64,000 nt of DNA from Aphidius gifuensis (Eukaryota > Arthropoda > Insecta > Hymenoptera > Braconidae): contig NC_057791.1 of the NCBI RefSeq assembly GCF_014905175.1, forward strand, positions 3,844,001 to 3,908,000, given 5' to 3'. The notes under the pieces are model-generated. The model searched no databases, was not told where the DNA came from, and worked only from the letters and a program-made list of their open reading frames with translations. Positions within the stretch are counted from its first letter, which is position 1. Each line of letters starts with the position of its first letter. Made by a program: the position numbers and the translations under genes. Of this stretch, positions 1 through 11,899 are shown one piece after another.

Positions 1-1042
1 AACCAATGGAATCCCAAGAGTATAGTACATACTTTGAGGCCCAAGATACAGACATTTTTTTTTTTTTTTTTTCTTATTGTTTAAAAAACTTTTTAACCCT
101 TTTTCTTTTTTATATATTTATTTGTCTTTCACTTAACAAAATGATTATTAATAATCATCATATTATCAAATTTATTTAATTATTATTTTAATAAAATACT
201 TTTTTCAATTATTTTTTAATATATAGATATATTTTTTTTGACGTGCAAAGCATTACTTTGACGTTGATCAGTCAGACACTCCGGTCGTTTTAAACTTTCA
301 TTATCCGATCGTGTCATTGTGGCCCAACAAATAATAAAAATATTATAATAAAATCATGCAATTAAAATAAAATAATAATTTATTACAACACCAAAATGAT
401 GACAATGATTCTACGTTGTACTAAATATGCAAAAAAAAAATAAAAAAATAGTAAATTAATATGTCAAAAAAAAATAAAATGAATCCAATTCCAAGAGATT
501 AATATTTTTTCAATTTGTACCAAAAAAAAAAAAGGAATAATCAGATGATGATGATGACGAGAGTCAGTGGTCTTTTGGGAATATTTTTTTAATAATAAAT
601 ATATAAAATTGAAAGAGGAAAGGCAAAAGGCAAGGCTGACTTACTGCGATGCGAACGAAAGGCCGCCCCTCGTGCGCAATGAAAATGGATGAAAATGTTA
701 TAAAAAAATGAAAAAAAAAAAAAAAAATGTCAAAAAATTATAATAAATAGATAATAATAATATAATTTGATGAATAATTATTAATTTGATTAGGTATACA
801 TGATGATAATAATGATGATATCAACAAGCAAAAAAAATAAATAAATAATTAAATAAATAAATGTGTATGTGTGTGTTGGTGTGATGATTGATGATGGCAA
901 ATAAAATTTATTTGTTGGGTGTGTTTGTATTAATAAAATAATAAACTGATTTAATGTAAATTCAATAAATGATAATAATAAATAATGATATTATTGTTAA
1001 TTAAAATTATTAATATTTAAATTTAAATATAAATTAATTTAC
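1..1042. other. AT-rich left edge, probable intron of a minus-strand gene
   Basis: I see no supportable coding exon. The stretch is low-complexity A/T with TGATGA microsatellite. A GC-richer patch at 640-690 reads on the minus strand into a good splice donor (GTAAGT, complement of 639-644), so a small exon of the gene starting at 1228 may lie just above 645. Its acceptor is unclear. Confidence 0.4.
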
Positions 1043-1228
1043 CTCACTGTCTTCGCTTCCCGATGAGTCTGACATATAGCGTGGCTGAGGCTCAGACGAT
1101 GTCTCAGTCTCAGATTTTGTTGGGCTAGATGTCGATGATTGTGATGTTGTAGTTGATGATTTTTTTTGTACACTTTGTTTATCTTGATTATTACAATCTG
1201 AGGTTGTTCCTTGTGCTACATTCTGCAT
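1043..1228 (-). CDS. First coding exon of an unrecognised gene
   Basis: A minus-strand ATG at 1228 opens 62 codons that end at a consensus donor (GAG|GTAAAT, GT at 1041-1042). The remaining exons would lie at lower coordinates, mostly outside the window. The peptide is very polar: it starts MQNVAQGTTSDCNNQDKQ, runs through a Ser/Thr-rich low-complexity stretch and ends with an acidic serine motif (MSDSSGSEDSE), a plausible casein kinase 2 type site. It looks like the disordered N-terminus of a nuclear or regulatory protein. I do not recognise the family. Balanced codon composition and the clean donor support a real exon; low complexity and the lack of a second confirmed exon limit confidence. 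Confidence 0.45.
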
Positions 1229-1229
1229 T

Positions 1230-2043
1230 TTTACCTACCGGATTAATCATATGACACTAATTTGTATTAAACTTTTTTTTTTTTTTTTCTTTATAACCGT
1301 TTTCGTGTCGCATTAACACACATGGAACACACTTTTATTTTTCTTTGTATAATAAATATATTAATGATAAACTTGAATTAATTTTTAAAACATCTCAAAT
1401 ATATTTACTTTCTTTCACTATCGATTATTTATTTTTTCTTTTTGCTTGCTTCAATTATTGTTCGTTATTAATTGTCGGTTATATATATATTTAAAGGTTG
1501 ATTGATTTTTTTTTTTTTTTTTTTTCGTTTTACCTAAAAATTTATATAACTTTCAACTGTATATATCTTATTTTTATTTTATTTTTCGCTTTTTCGACTG
1601 CCGTTTTTCCACTGCAGACGATGAAACTGATTTATAATAATATTTTTTTTTTTTCTTTTTTAGGGAGGTGGGGGTTATTATTCCTTGGTTTATTCACAAT
1701 CGGTCGTCATTCACGTAAGCTGCTATACACACCCGCCATGACTCTCTGTACATACTATGGCCGACGAGCCAAGTTCCTATTTTTCAACCCGAAAGACTCA
1801 CCCGGATACCCTTCTCGGCCATTCGGTGCATTTGGCTAAAGTGGGTTGGTTATTATCTAAACAGAGAGAGAAAACACACTATCATGGATAATTTTAAAAA
1901 TTAACTATAGAGAGCACTAAAAACAAAATGGCTAACTTTATAAAATAGCGGCAAATTTTAAAAATATTTATTCTGATAATGATTGGTAATTATTTTTTTT
2001 TATTTTCTTTTACACGCATAATTAATTTATTGTGTAATGAATT
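1230..2043. other. Upstream region of the edge gene; possible 5' exon
   Basis: Mostly AT-rich. A GC-richer block at about 1650-1850 read on the minus strand ends at a strong donor (GTGAGT, complement of 1796-1801), so it may be an untranslated first exon spliced to the coding exon at 1228. A plus-strand open frame here is mainly poly-Phe from T runs and is not credible. Confidence 0.3.
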
Positions 2044-4218
2044 TTACAAAAATGGCTCGATTGTTATTTCCAATGCTGAACATGGTAAATGAAGATCAAA
2101 TTTATGAATGACATCTGGATGTAAAACTCCCATTTTTCCAATAACATTTCCATTTAACATAATTTTAGCACAACGTTGAGGAAAATATGTTGGATCTAAA
2201 AAAGACAAAAAATATAATATTATAATTAATAATAAGCTATTTTAATAAATTAATTTTAAGTGTTATTCATACCATCTTCAGCCAAAAGATAATATCCATT
2301 TTTTTTATCTAAACTCCAAGGTATTTCAAGAAGTTGCATAACACGATCAAGTAAACCATGTATTATTTCAAAACCAGCTGATTTATTTGAATAAACTGCA
2401 CAAAGTCTTCTTTCATTTTTAGCACCACATTCAGTATTTTCATCTTTAATAACAACATCTGATACTTCAAATAATTTTAATGGTAATGGCATTTTTTTAT
2501 TAGCACCAAGTGTTTTTAATAAACCAGATAATAAACAAGTTCTTGCAACTTGAAATTCTAATGTTTTTGGATTTGATATTGTTACTGCTGGTATAGAATC
2601 AAATGACCAGCCAAGTTTTTCTGATATATCTTCTTTTGAACACAATGAAAATGTTAATGCTTCAGTAAAACCAGATTGTGCAAGTTCATTACGAAGATGA
2701 TCTGTTAATTTATTTAATGGAAATTCTTTTCCAACAGTTGATGTTTTTGGAATTGTTTTTTCAATATTATTATAACCCCATGCAATTGCAATATCCTCAT
2801 AAATATCACATGCATGAATAACATCATGACGAGTTGGTGGTATTTCAACTTGTAATTTATTATTTTCAAGTACTTTTGTTTGAAGGCACATTTTTGATAA
2901 TAATTCTGCAACTTTATCTGATGTACATTTTATTCCAATATAATTAACAGCATCATTACTATCTATTTCATTAATACGATATTTTAGTTCTGGATATTGA
3001 AATGTTTCTTTTGTTTCTTCATAAATAACTTCAACAGCTTCAACAGTATATTTTTCTTTACAATATTGACTGAAAGCACATACAATTGTATCTAAAACAA
3101 CTTTAGCTTTTGTTAAATCAGTTGCTGTTGCTTCAATAAATATATTTTTTGTATTCAATGTTATTTTTGAATGATCAGAATTTATTATTGGTGGAAGTGA
3201 TAAAATAGTTCCATTACTATCATAAACAACTGGATAAATTGGACTATCACGAATTATTGGAAGATACTGTTTTAATTGTGCATGATTTGAATAAAGTTCC
3301 ATAACACCTAAACCAGTAAATTCTTTGTCTTGATTTAAAGGAACAAATTTAATATCATTTGGTGGTTTAGCATCATAAGTAAATGGTCCTTTAATTGTAT
3401 CCAAATCATGAGTACCAACAGACACAAGACTTCTTTTTCTACAAATATTTTGATGTAACTTGTCTTGAAGATCAATAAAACTTGTGTAAGATTCTTGTGT
3501 TAATTCAACACCACGTAATACTGCACCAACAACAAATGGACGTATATTTTTTGGCTAAAAAATTAATAATAATTTAAATATCAACAAAAAACAATTTATT
3601 TTTTTTAATATACTTACAGTATTTGTCACAATTATTTTTTCCATTTTACTTGGAGATTTTGGTACAATAGCTTTGTACCTAGGTGCTGGTATTCTGATAC
3701 ATCATAAAAAAACAAATAAAATTATTATTTTTTTCAATTAATAAGTACAAAAATTAACAAAAACAAATTATCAACTAACTTTTCCAAGAATATTTGTAAC
3801 CCATTTACAATACCCTCAAGACACAACAAGTCATATCTATTGGCTGGTATATCAATTTTATAAATGATTTCATTAGATGCTCCAGTACTTTCCTCAACAC
3901 CCTGTTCTTTACTGATCATCTCTTTTTCATTTGTCTATATAATTTTGTAACAATTAAAAAAATATTAAAAAACCTTCAAATTATTTTAATTAACATTTGC
4001 ATTAAAATACTCACAATGTCATCAAGCTCCAGTCCAAAAGCAAAACATAAATTTTGAAATTCATCATCAGCTGTAATGACAAATAAACAAACACATACAA
4101 ATTATTATCTTATTTATTAGCTTTTTTTTTATAATGAAAATATAAATTAATTAATCTTACAATATACTTTTCCAAGTGCTTTGAAAAGCAAGTCACGTTT
4201 GACGCCAACAGTTGGCAT
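2044..4218 (-). CDS. FARSB: Phenylalanine--tRNA ligase beta subunit, cytosolic
   Basis: Beta chain of the cytosolic alpha2-beta2 phenylalanyl-tRNA synthetase, which charges tRNA-Phe. Six minus-strand coding exons: 4218-4161, 4070-4015, 3934-3780, 3693-3618, 3554-2273 and 2195-2044. All junctions are GT-AG and the frame sums to 1779 nt, 592 residues plus stop, matching the usual ~590. The start (MPTVGVKRDLLFKALG) is typical. Exon 3 carries the substrate-pocket region IDIPANRYDLLCLEGI. Exon 5 holds the B3/B4 region and the B5 motif (EIPPTRHDVIHACDIYED). The C-terminus forms the class II core-like fold and ends in LEITIEPFL. The gene is head to head with RpL24, 433 bp apart, suggesting a shared promoter of two translation genes. 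Nothing is broken. Identification is secure. Confidence 0.96.
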
Positions 4219-4651
4219 TGTTTCAGCAACAATTACCTATAAATTTATAACAAAAAAATAAGCAATTATTAAACAACAAACTCAACAATAACAAAAATTT
4301 AATTGTAAATAATGAGTAAATAATAAAAACAATACAATAAAATAATTAATTAAAAAAAGGACCTTATTTACAAGTTGAAAAATCTGGATGAACTATCAAA
4401 CGTATCAGAAGTACACGTGTATTAGTGTGATATATACCTATATGTGTGTGTTACAGGTTACTGATGATTATAGTTGATGACTTTTCCGGCTTGTGACGCT
4501 AGGAATACCATGTTCTATCTCTCTTTCTCTCATAGACAATTGTATGTCTGAAAAAAAAAAAAAAAAAAAATACCTCATTTTTTTCTTCATCTCTTTCATT
4601 TATTCGTGATTCGTTTTCGGGTTTACGTGTTTTAACTAACCAACAATCACG
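4219..4651. promoter_or_regulatory. Divergent FARSB / RpL24 upstream region
   Basis: This 433-bp gap separates the two start codons and must hold both promoters and 5' UTRs. On the plus strand, a pyrimidine stretch near 4580-4600 (TCATCTCTTTCAT) resembles the polypyrimidine TCT initiator of ribosomal protein genes. No TATA box is obvious. Confidence 0.45.
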
Positions 4652-5574
4652 ATGAGGTAAATTAATATGATTTTCTAGATAAATATTAATAATTAAAATA
4701 TAATGATGATGATTATCATGACATCAATAATTTTTAATTATTATTTTGTATATTAAATTTATATTGTTGAGATAATTAATTAAATAATGTAATTTTTTTT
4801 TAGAACGCACATGTGCGCCTACAGTGGGTTGAAAATATACCCAGGACATGGAAAGACATTGGTTAAAGTTGACGGAAAGGTTAGTGTCAATTTAACAATA
4901 TTTTGTAATTAATATTGTTAATTTATGTTTATTAAAATATGACAGTATACAGTCATTAAAATTGACAACATGAATTATAACCTAAAATTGATTTTTTTTA
5001 TTTATTAATTTTAGTCATACACTTTCCTCAATGGAAAATGTGAAGCTGCTCACAAAATGAGACGTAATCCCAGAAAGGTCACCTGGACTGTTCTCTACAG
5101 GTAAATTTATTTACTCAATTGTTTTGGGGGTCTTGATTTTTCTTTTGCTAATAGTTGTTATTTTTTTTTCTTGTGATATATAGACGTAAGCACAAGAAAG
5201 GTCAAGAAGAAGAACAAGCAAAAAAAAGAACTCGTCGTACACAAAAGTACAACAGAGCTATTGTTGGTGCATCACTCACTGACATCTTGGCTAAACGTAA
5301 CATGAAGCCAGAGATCAGAAAGGCTCAACGTGAACAAGCCATCAAGTAAGTGACTTGACAATAATATTATAAATAAAATATCTGATGAATTTATTATAGG
5401 TATATTAACATATATTTTTGTTTATTAATTTTTAGAGCTGCAAAAGAACAAAAGAGAGCACAAAAAGCCACCAAGAAAGTTGTAGCACCAACAAAACCAA
5501 AAGCTCTTGCTAAAAAAGATAAGGCACACAAAGTTACACAAAAAGCAGCCCCAAGAGTTGGAGGAAAACGATAA
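4652..5574 (+). CDS. RpL24: 60S ribosomal protein L24 (eL24)
   Basis: Large-subunit ribosomal protein. Five coding exons: 4652-4656, 4804-4879, 5015-5100, 5184-5345 and 5436-5574; they sum to 468 nt, 155 residues, the usual insect length. The N-terminal zinc-ribbon-derived domain reads CAYSGLKIYPGHGKTLVKVD, followed by NPRKVTWTVLYRRKHKKG and the basic RNA-binding tail ending VTQKAAPRVGGKR. The first coding exon is only ATGAG. The resulting N-terminus is MRTHMCAYSG, where most animals have MKIGLCAYSG, so positions 2-5 are diverged. The start rests on the splice at 4656/4804; an internal ATG (codon 5, at 4813) is the alternative. It lies between the divergent FARSB and SF3A1 on the same strand. 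Confidence 0.95.
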
Positions 5575-6092
5575 ATTTTCTTAAATTGATCTTGATAATA
5601 TTTTATAATATTAAAAATAATAAAAACAATAAATACAAAAATAAATTATTATTTATTTAATATTAATTTAAAACCCAAAGATGCATTTTCATTTCCCTAA
5701 ATTATGACAATTGGCGACGACAATTATTTCTTGTTATCGACAATTGTAAATAGTATCAAAGAAATTGTTATATTTTTTTTTTTACAATAAAGTAGTGTAC
5801 TAGTTAACAACAATAATATGTTTGTTTACTTGTACACATGTTTTAATAGTCATATAAATTAATAAATAATATAAATTATTGTTCAATGAAAACGAACCTT
5901 AATTTTGTTTTAATTTACAACCATCAGATGGCTTTCCTCGTTTATTTACATATTGTTGTAAATTGTAAAACGAACGTTTTACGAAGATTGAACACTTGGC
6001 CACAAGTCAAATGTGAAATTTCATATAAACAAAATGCATATAAATAATAGTTAATTAATAAATAATTAAGAGTGATAAATAAATAATAAATT
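5575..6092. other. RpL24-SF3A1 intergenic region
   Basis: AT-rich. It holds the RpL24 3' end, with several AATAAA-type runs near 5615-5640, and the SF3A1 promoter/5' UTR. No further element is recognised. Confidence 0.4.
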
Positions 6093-8799
6093 ATGCCAGG
6101 ACAAGACGCGGTTGCAGTGCAACCACCTCCAATTGAAGGCGAACATACTGCACCATCATCACAGCCAATTGTCGGCATCATCTATCCTCCCCCGGAGGTT
6201 AGAAGTATCCTTTTTTGTTATTTTAAATAATAAATAATATTACATTATTAAAGTAAGTATTTATTTAAAATAAATTTAAAACTATAAAATTTTCTTATTT
6301 AAAAAATTAGATATTGTCGATAAGACTGCTAGTTTTGTGGCTAGAAATGGGCCTGAATTTGAATCAAGAATTCGTCAGAATGAGCTGGGTAATGCAAAAT
6401 TTAATTTTTTAAATTTTGGTGATCCTTATCATGCATATTATCAGCATAAAGTTAAGGAATTTAAAGAAGGCAAAGGCCAAGAACCAGTTGGTAGTATATC
6501 ATCAAGATCTACTAGTTTAACAACACATCAAAAACAATTAGAAATATTAAAACAAGTTGAACAGCCATTTGTGCCAAAAGATCCACCAGCTGATTTTGAA
6601 TTTATTGCTGATCCACCATCAATATCAGCTCTTGATTTGTAAGTACAATATAATATAATTTATACGTGATTTATAATAAAAATTATTTAATCTAATAAAT
6701 GTTATTTATTTTTTTATTTTTTTTTGGATAAATAAACAGAGACATTGTCAAGTTAACAGCTCAATTTGTTGCTCGTAATGGTCGTCAATTTTTGACAAAT
6801 TTAATGAATCGTGAACAACGTAATTTTCAATTTGATTTTTTACGTCCACAACACTCGTTATTTCAATATTTTACAAAACTTTTGGAGCAATATACAAAAG
6901 TATTAATACCACCAAAAGATTTATTACCACGTCTTCGTGATGAAACATCATCAATGGATTATATTCTTGAACAAGTAAAATATCGTGCTGAATGGTTAAA
7001 ATATCAAGAAGCACAACGTCGTAGAGAAGAAGAAGAATTAGAACGTGAACGTGTTGCATATGCACAAATTGATTGGCATGATTTTGTTGTTGTTGAAACA
7101 GTTGATTATCAACAATTTGAAGTTGGTAATTTTCCAGCACCAACAACACCAGATGAAGTTGGTGCACGTGTATTAATGCAAGAACGTATTGAAGATGGTG
7201 AAGATGTTGAAATGCAAATTGAAAGTGATGGTGATGATGATATGCCAAATCGTAGTGATATTGATAAAGAACGTTCAGCAAAAGATAATAATCAAGTACA
7301 AGATATGGAAGAAGATTCAAGTGATGAAGAAAGTACAATGGTTGATATGACATCACAATCAAATGATACAATGAGAAAAGATACAAGATCAATAAATCGT
7401 GATCAAATGCAACCACCACCATTACCACCAACACCAGGAAATGTACTTGTTAAAAAAGGCTATGATCCAAAACAACAAAATGTTAATAAAATATCACGTC
7501 CAGTACAACAAGATGAATATCTTATATCACCACTTACTGGTGAAAGAATACCAGCAAGTAAAATGCCAGAACATATGAGAATTGGTTTATTAGATCCAAG
7601 ATGGGTTGAACAACGTGATAAAAATCTTGATAAACTTGCACAAGAAACAGTATTTGCACCTGGTACAGCAATTGAAGCAACATTAAAACAATTTGCTGAA
7701 CGTCGTACTGATATATTTGGTGTTGGTGATGAAGAAACAGCAATTGGTAAAAAAATTGGTGAAGAAGATAAAAGAAAAGATGATAAAGTAACATGGGATG
7801 GACATACATCAAGTGTTGAAGCAGCAACACGTGCTGCAAGAGCAAATATAACTCTTGAAGAACAAATTCATCAAATTCACAAAGTCAAAGGTTTATTACC
7901 AGATGAAGAAAAAGAAAAAATTGGACCAAAACCAGTTACAAGTCGTGCTATGGAATTATCACATATGGCAGCAGCTGCATCAAAACCACAAGCAACATTA
8001 AAAGCACCACCAAAACCACCAGCACCAAAACCAATATCACAACCACCTCAGCCACCTCAACCATCACAACAACAACAGCAACAACAACAACAGCCACCAT
8101 TACCACCACCACCACCGCCACAAATGACAATGGCACCAATGATGCCACCACAGCCACCAATGATGCCACCACAACCACCAATGATGATGATGGCACCAAT
8201 GCCACCAATAAGACCACCACCACCTCTTATGGCACCTGGTATGGCACCTGGTATGAATCCTGGTATGAATCCAAATATGTCACCATTTATGCAACAACCA
8301 CAACCACCAATGCAACCACCAATGCCACCACCACAAATGACTGGTATGAAACATCCAGCTGATTCTACACCAATGGATGATGAACCACAAATTAAAAAAT
8401 TAAGAACTGAAGATTCATTAATACCAGAAGCACAATTTATTGCTAGAAATAAGGGACCAGTTAATTTAAATATTGTTGTTCCATTGATGACTGAAAAAAC
8501 TGAATGGAAACTCAATGGACAAACAATAACAGTTACATTATTGCCAAATGATACTGTTGCAACTATGAAAGCTAGAATTTCAGAACTAACTGGAATGCCA
8601 CCTGGAAAACAAAAATTACAATACGAGGTATGTTTTATTTTTCATTGTTTTTCGACAATCATTATTAATAATATTACCTTTATTTTTTTTTTTAAAGGGT
8701 ATGTTTTTCAAAGACAACAACACAATGGCATATTACAATCTTGCAACTGGAAATTCTATAAATTTACAGCCAAAAGAACGAGGTGGAAGAAAAAAGTAA
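6093..8799 (+). CDS. SF3A1: Splicing factor 3A subunit 1 (SF3a120, SURP domains)
   Basis: Component of SF3a in the U2 snRNP, needed for pre-spliceosome assembly in the nucleus. Four coding exons: 6093-6204, 6311-6638, 6740-8627 and 8698-8799; 2430 nt, 809 residues. Order: the leader VGIIYPPPEVRNIVDKTASF; SURP1 (FVARNGPEFESRIRQNE, FNFLNFGDPYHAYYQHK); SURP2 (VARNGRQFLTNLMNREQR, FDFLRPQHSLFQYFTKL); the PRP21-like region (AYAQIDWHDFVVVETVDY); an acidic stretch; SPLTGERIPASKMPEHMRIG; a long Pro/Gln/Met-rich linker; and a C-terminal ubiquitin-like domain (TEWKLNGQTITVTLL, GMPPGKQKLQYEGMFF) ending GGRKK. The Q and P runs in the linker are longer than in vertebrates. It is convergent with the xylulokinase gene, 241 bp apart. 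Confidence 0.97.
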
Positions 8800-9040
8800 T
8801 CTATTTTATTAATGTTAATAGAACCTTTCGTATATTTTAATTCATAAAATCAATATACCAATTTATTATTGATATGTAATTTTTTTTTTTTGTTTTTTTT
8901 TTTCGTAATAATAGATTCATGCAAATTTCATTTTATAAATGAAAAACTTCATTAATCCTTTTTATATTATAAGTTTTGAAATAATTGACAATTAAATTTA
9001 TTTAAAAATGCATTAAACCTGTGTTTTCATTAATAAAATT

Positions 9041-11899
9041 TTAGCTATTTTCTTCAAGTAATCTAGCAATTATTTTTCTATAACGTTCAAGCATTGGTTT
9101 ATATATCTGTAAATTAAAAAAACATATTATTATAAACTCTAAGATAATTATATTTATGAATGAATATGTATTTACTGAATCTGCATCATTGTATGGTGTA
9201 CATAATAGTGTAGGTTCAGGAATGCTGTTTGTTATTTGCTCGAATGTCAATTCATTACGATGAAGAGCGTGTTTAGCTTGATAAGCAGCACCAAGTACTG
9301 CCGAGTTTGTCACTTCCTTCATTAATTCAAATATCATGCAAAATAAAAAAAACAATCACTCAATCAATCAGCAGTTTTATTTTATTATATTTATAAATTC
9401 TTACCAAGGTATAAACTGGTGAATTAAAAACATCAGACAATACTTGAAGTACAGTTTTATTTGTTGAAGCACCACCAGTTGCAATAATTCGACTATTTGG
9501 ACCTTGATTAAACAAAATAAAAAAAGAAAAAATATATATCATATAATTATCATTTAATTTTAATAATAATTTGATAAATTTACCAATGACAAATCCAAAA
9601 TCTTCAGCATGAGCTCTTTTAGCAATAAATTGTCCCTCAACAAGAGATCTAACTTCAACTTCTTTTGAACTATAACGTGATATTTTTTCATCAGCTTTAT
9701 TAAATCTATGATCACCAATAAGTGATGGAATAATTTCTTTAGCATCAAAATATAATGCCATATTTCCAAAATTACCACGAGGTGTACTGTCTAATAATTC
9801 ATTAAATAATTGCCATGAACCACCTGCAGCACTGTCTCTAATTCTTTCACGTGTCAATGATCCATTTTTAAAGCTTAAAAAATATAAATTATTAATAATA
9901 AATCTGTAGCTAATTACTATGTATACATTAAGAGATTAATATACCAGAGAAGAGCCATATATGCATCATTATCAATTGGATTACAAAACACGTGGCCCTC
10001 AGTTAATCTTTTTGGTTTATCAAGCCACAAAAATAATGTATCACTTGTTCCTAAACTACATGCCAAATCATTTTTTTTTAATCTCATACCTAAATTAAAA
10101 TATAAATATATTATTTAATAGCTATTATTAATAATAATAAAATATAATATTTTTTTATTAATTACCAATTAATGAAGCTGGATTATCACCAGTAAAAGCA
10201 ATAATTTTACAATCTTCATTAAAACCAAAACGTTCAACATAATAATTTGATATTGGTGCAAGATTTTTATATGATGATACAGTTTCACCAAGTTTTTCTC
10301 GTAAATTTGGAGCACAAATATCTAAAATATTTTCATACCAATTTTTTGTTTTAATATCAAGTAAATTCATACCAGAACCATCAGACCAATCGATTGGAGC
10401 GTAGTCACCGATAAGCAGACTGGCGACAAAACTACTCACCAATGATATTCTCTGAATGAAAAAAAAAAAACAACAACAGATTAATATATATTTATTTTTA
10501 ATTATCAAAGTGTATGTAGTTATTAAATTATTTTTTTTTACCTCTGTATTTTTATAGACATCTGGTCTCGTACGATATATTTTTGATATTTGAGGCCCAG
10601 AAAATCTTTCATAAGCTTTTGATCCAGTTATTTCAGCCAATTGCTTGATGAAACAAAAAAAAAAAGGAAATTAATCATAAACAAAGTAATTATATATTAA
10701 ATTAAATTTATAATTACTTCAGCACCACCAATAGCATCTTCAATAATTTTACATTCTTCATGTGTACTTGAATCCATCCATATTGGTGACATTGACGTTG
10801 CAAAAGAATTAGCTAATTGTTGATGTAAAAATTTATCTGGACTTAAATTTCGAAGATTCTCACCACTTCCATGAGACCAATAAACCGTTCCATGTTGCTA
10901 CATAAATAAAAATAAATTTTTGATGATTCACAAATAGTTTTTGTTTTGCTTTTTTTTTTCATAGTTATTTTATTTAAAAAAAAATCTTTTGAATGGATTA
11001 AAGAAACCGCGATCTACCTGGCCACAGCCGGAAATTCCTTTGACTCGAGCAAAATCAACTCCACATACTCTCAACTTGTCCAGCAACATATCCAAAGCCT
11101 TGACCCACATCAAACACGGTGCCTGAACGACATTTGGTAATTCTTTTTTTTGTATAACTCCACCATAAGTTCTATAACAATTTAATTTATTTATTATAAA
11201 TATTATAATAAATATAATTATTAATTTTTTAATATTACCTAAATTCTGGTAGATCATTGTCAAATTGTACATTTTCTTCTTGTAATATATTTAATTTTTC
11301 ATCAACAACCACTGCTTTAAGCTAAAAAAAATTTAATTGTTAAATTATTTAAAATTTCCCGCTTATTATTTGACAGGTAAAATCGCAGGTGTGTATCGCA
11401 TTGAACACCTGTCGCTTAAATTTCACATCAGGATCAGGATTTATATTTATAATTTGTCATCATAATGTAAGTAAACAATATTATATTAAATAAATAATTT
11501 TTCAAAAAATTAATAATTAACAATATAAATAATAAGTGTTCAATAATTAAAAAAAAAAAAAAAAAATTATTCAAATAAAAATATGCAATCTTATCATTAT
11601 TGCTTTTGATGCATTAATCTTTGATAAAGAAAAATAAAAATACGTCATTTTGACAGCAACATAAAATGCTACAGTTAAATATAATATAATTTTAATAAAT
11701 TATTTAAAAAAATACACAATAAAAATAAGAGAAAAAAGTACTTTTTTTAAATTATAAAAAAAAAACAAGTATTGCCTTTATATTATTTTATTGCTTTTGT
11801 TCGAGTTAAAAGTGTTTTTAAAAAAATATAAATATAAAATTGAACCTGTTGTGTGCTGAGATCTAGACCCATATAAATTGGGCCCAATGTATCACCCAT
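9041..11899 (-). CDS. XYLB: Xylulose kinase (FGGY family)
   Basis: Phosphorylates D-xylulose to xylulose 5-phosphate at the end of the glucuronate-xylulose pathway, feeding the pentose phosphate pathway. Eleven minus-strand coding exons: 11899-11846, 11321-11239, 11171-11018, 10897-10718, 10643-10542, 10451-10166, 10089-9945, 9873-9584, 9502-9405, 9316-9176 and 9106-9041. They sum to 1599 nt, 532 residues, close to the animal norm of ~530-540. Motifs: the N-terminal nucleotide-binding strand MGLDLSTQQLKAVVVDE; VKGISGCGQQHGTVYW; DYAPIDWSDGSGMNLLDI around the presumed catalytic Asp; CSLGTSDTLFLWL; and the FGGY C-terminal signature ATGGASTNKTVLQVLSDVF. The first intron uses a weak donor (CAG|GTTCAA). 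Frame continuity across every junction supports the model. Confidence 0.94.

Noticed and set aside
639..690. Small minus-strand exon after the edge-gene first exon
   Set aside because: The donor is good, but the only acceptor gives a ~24-nt microexon; too uncertain to annotate as coding.
1498..1839. Plus-strand 113-residue frame
   Set aside because: Mainly Phe from T homopolymers; the GC-rich end fits a minus-strand 5' exon better.
6871..8515. Long minus-strand frames opposite SF3A1
   Set aside because: They are antisense shadows of the Q/P-rich coding sequence with His, Leu, Val and Gly runs and no family match.
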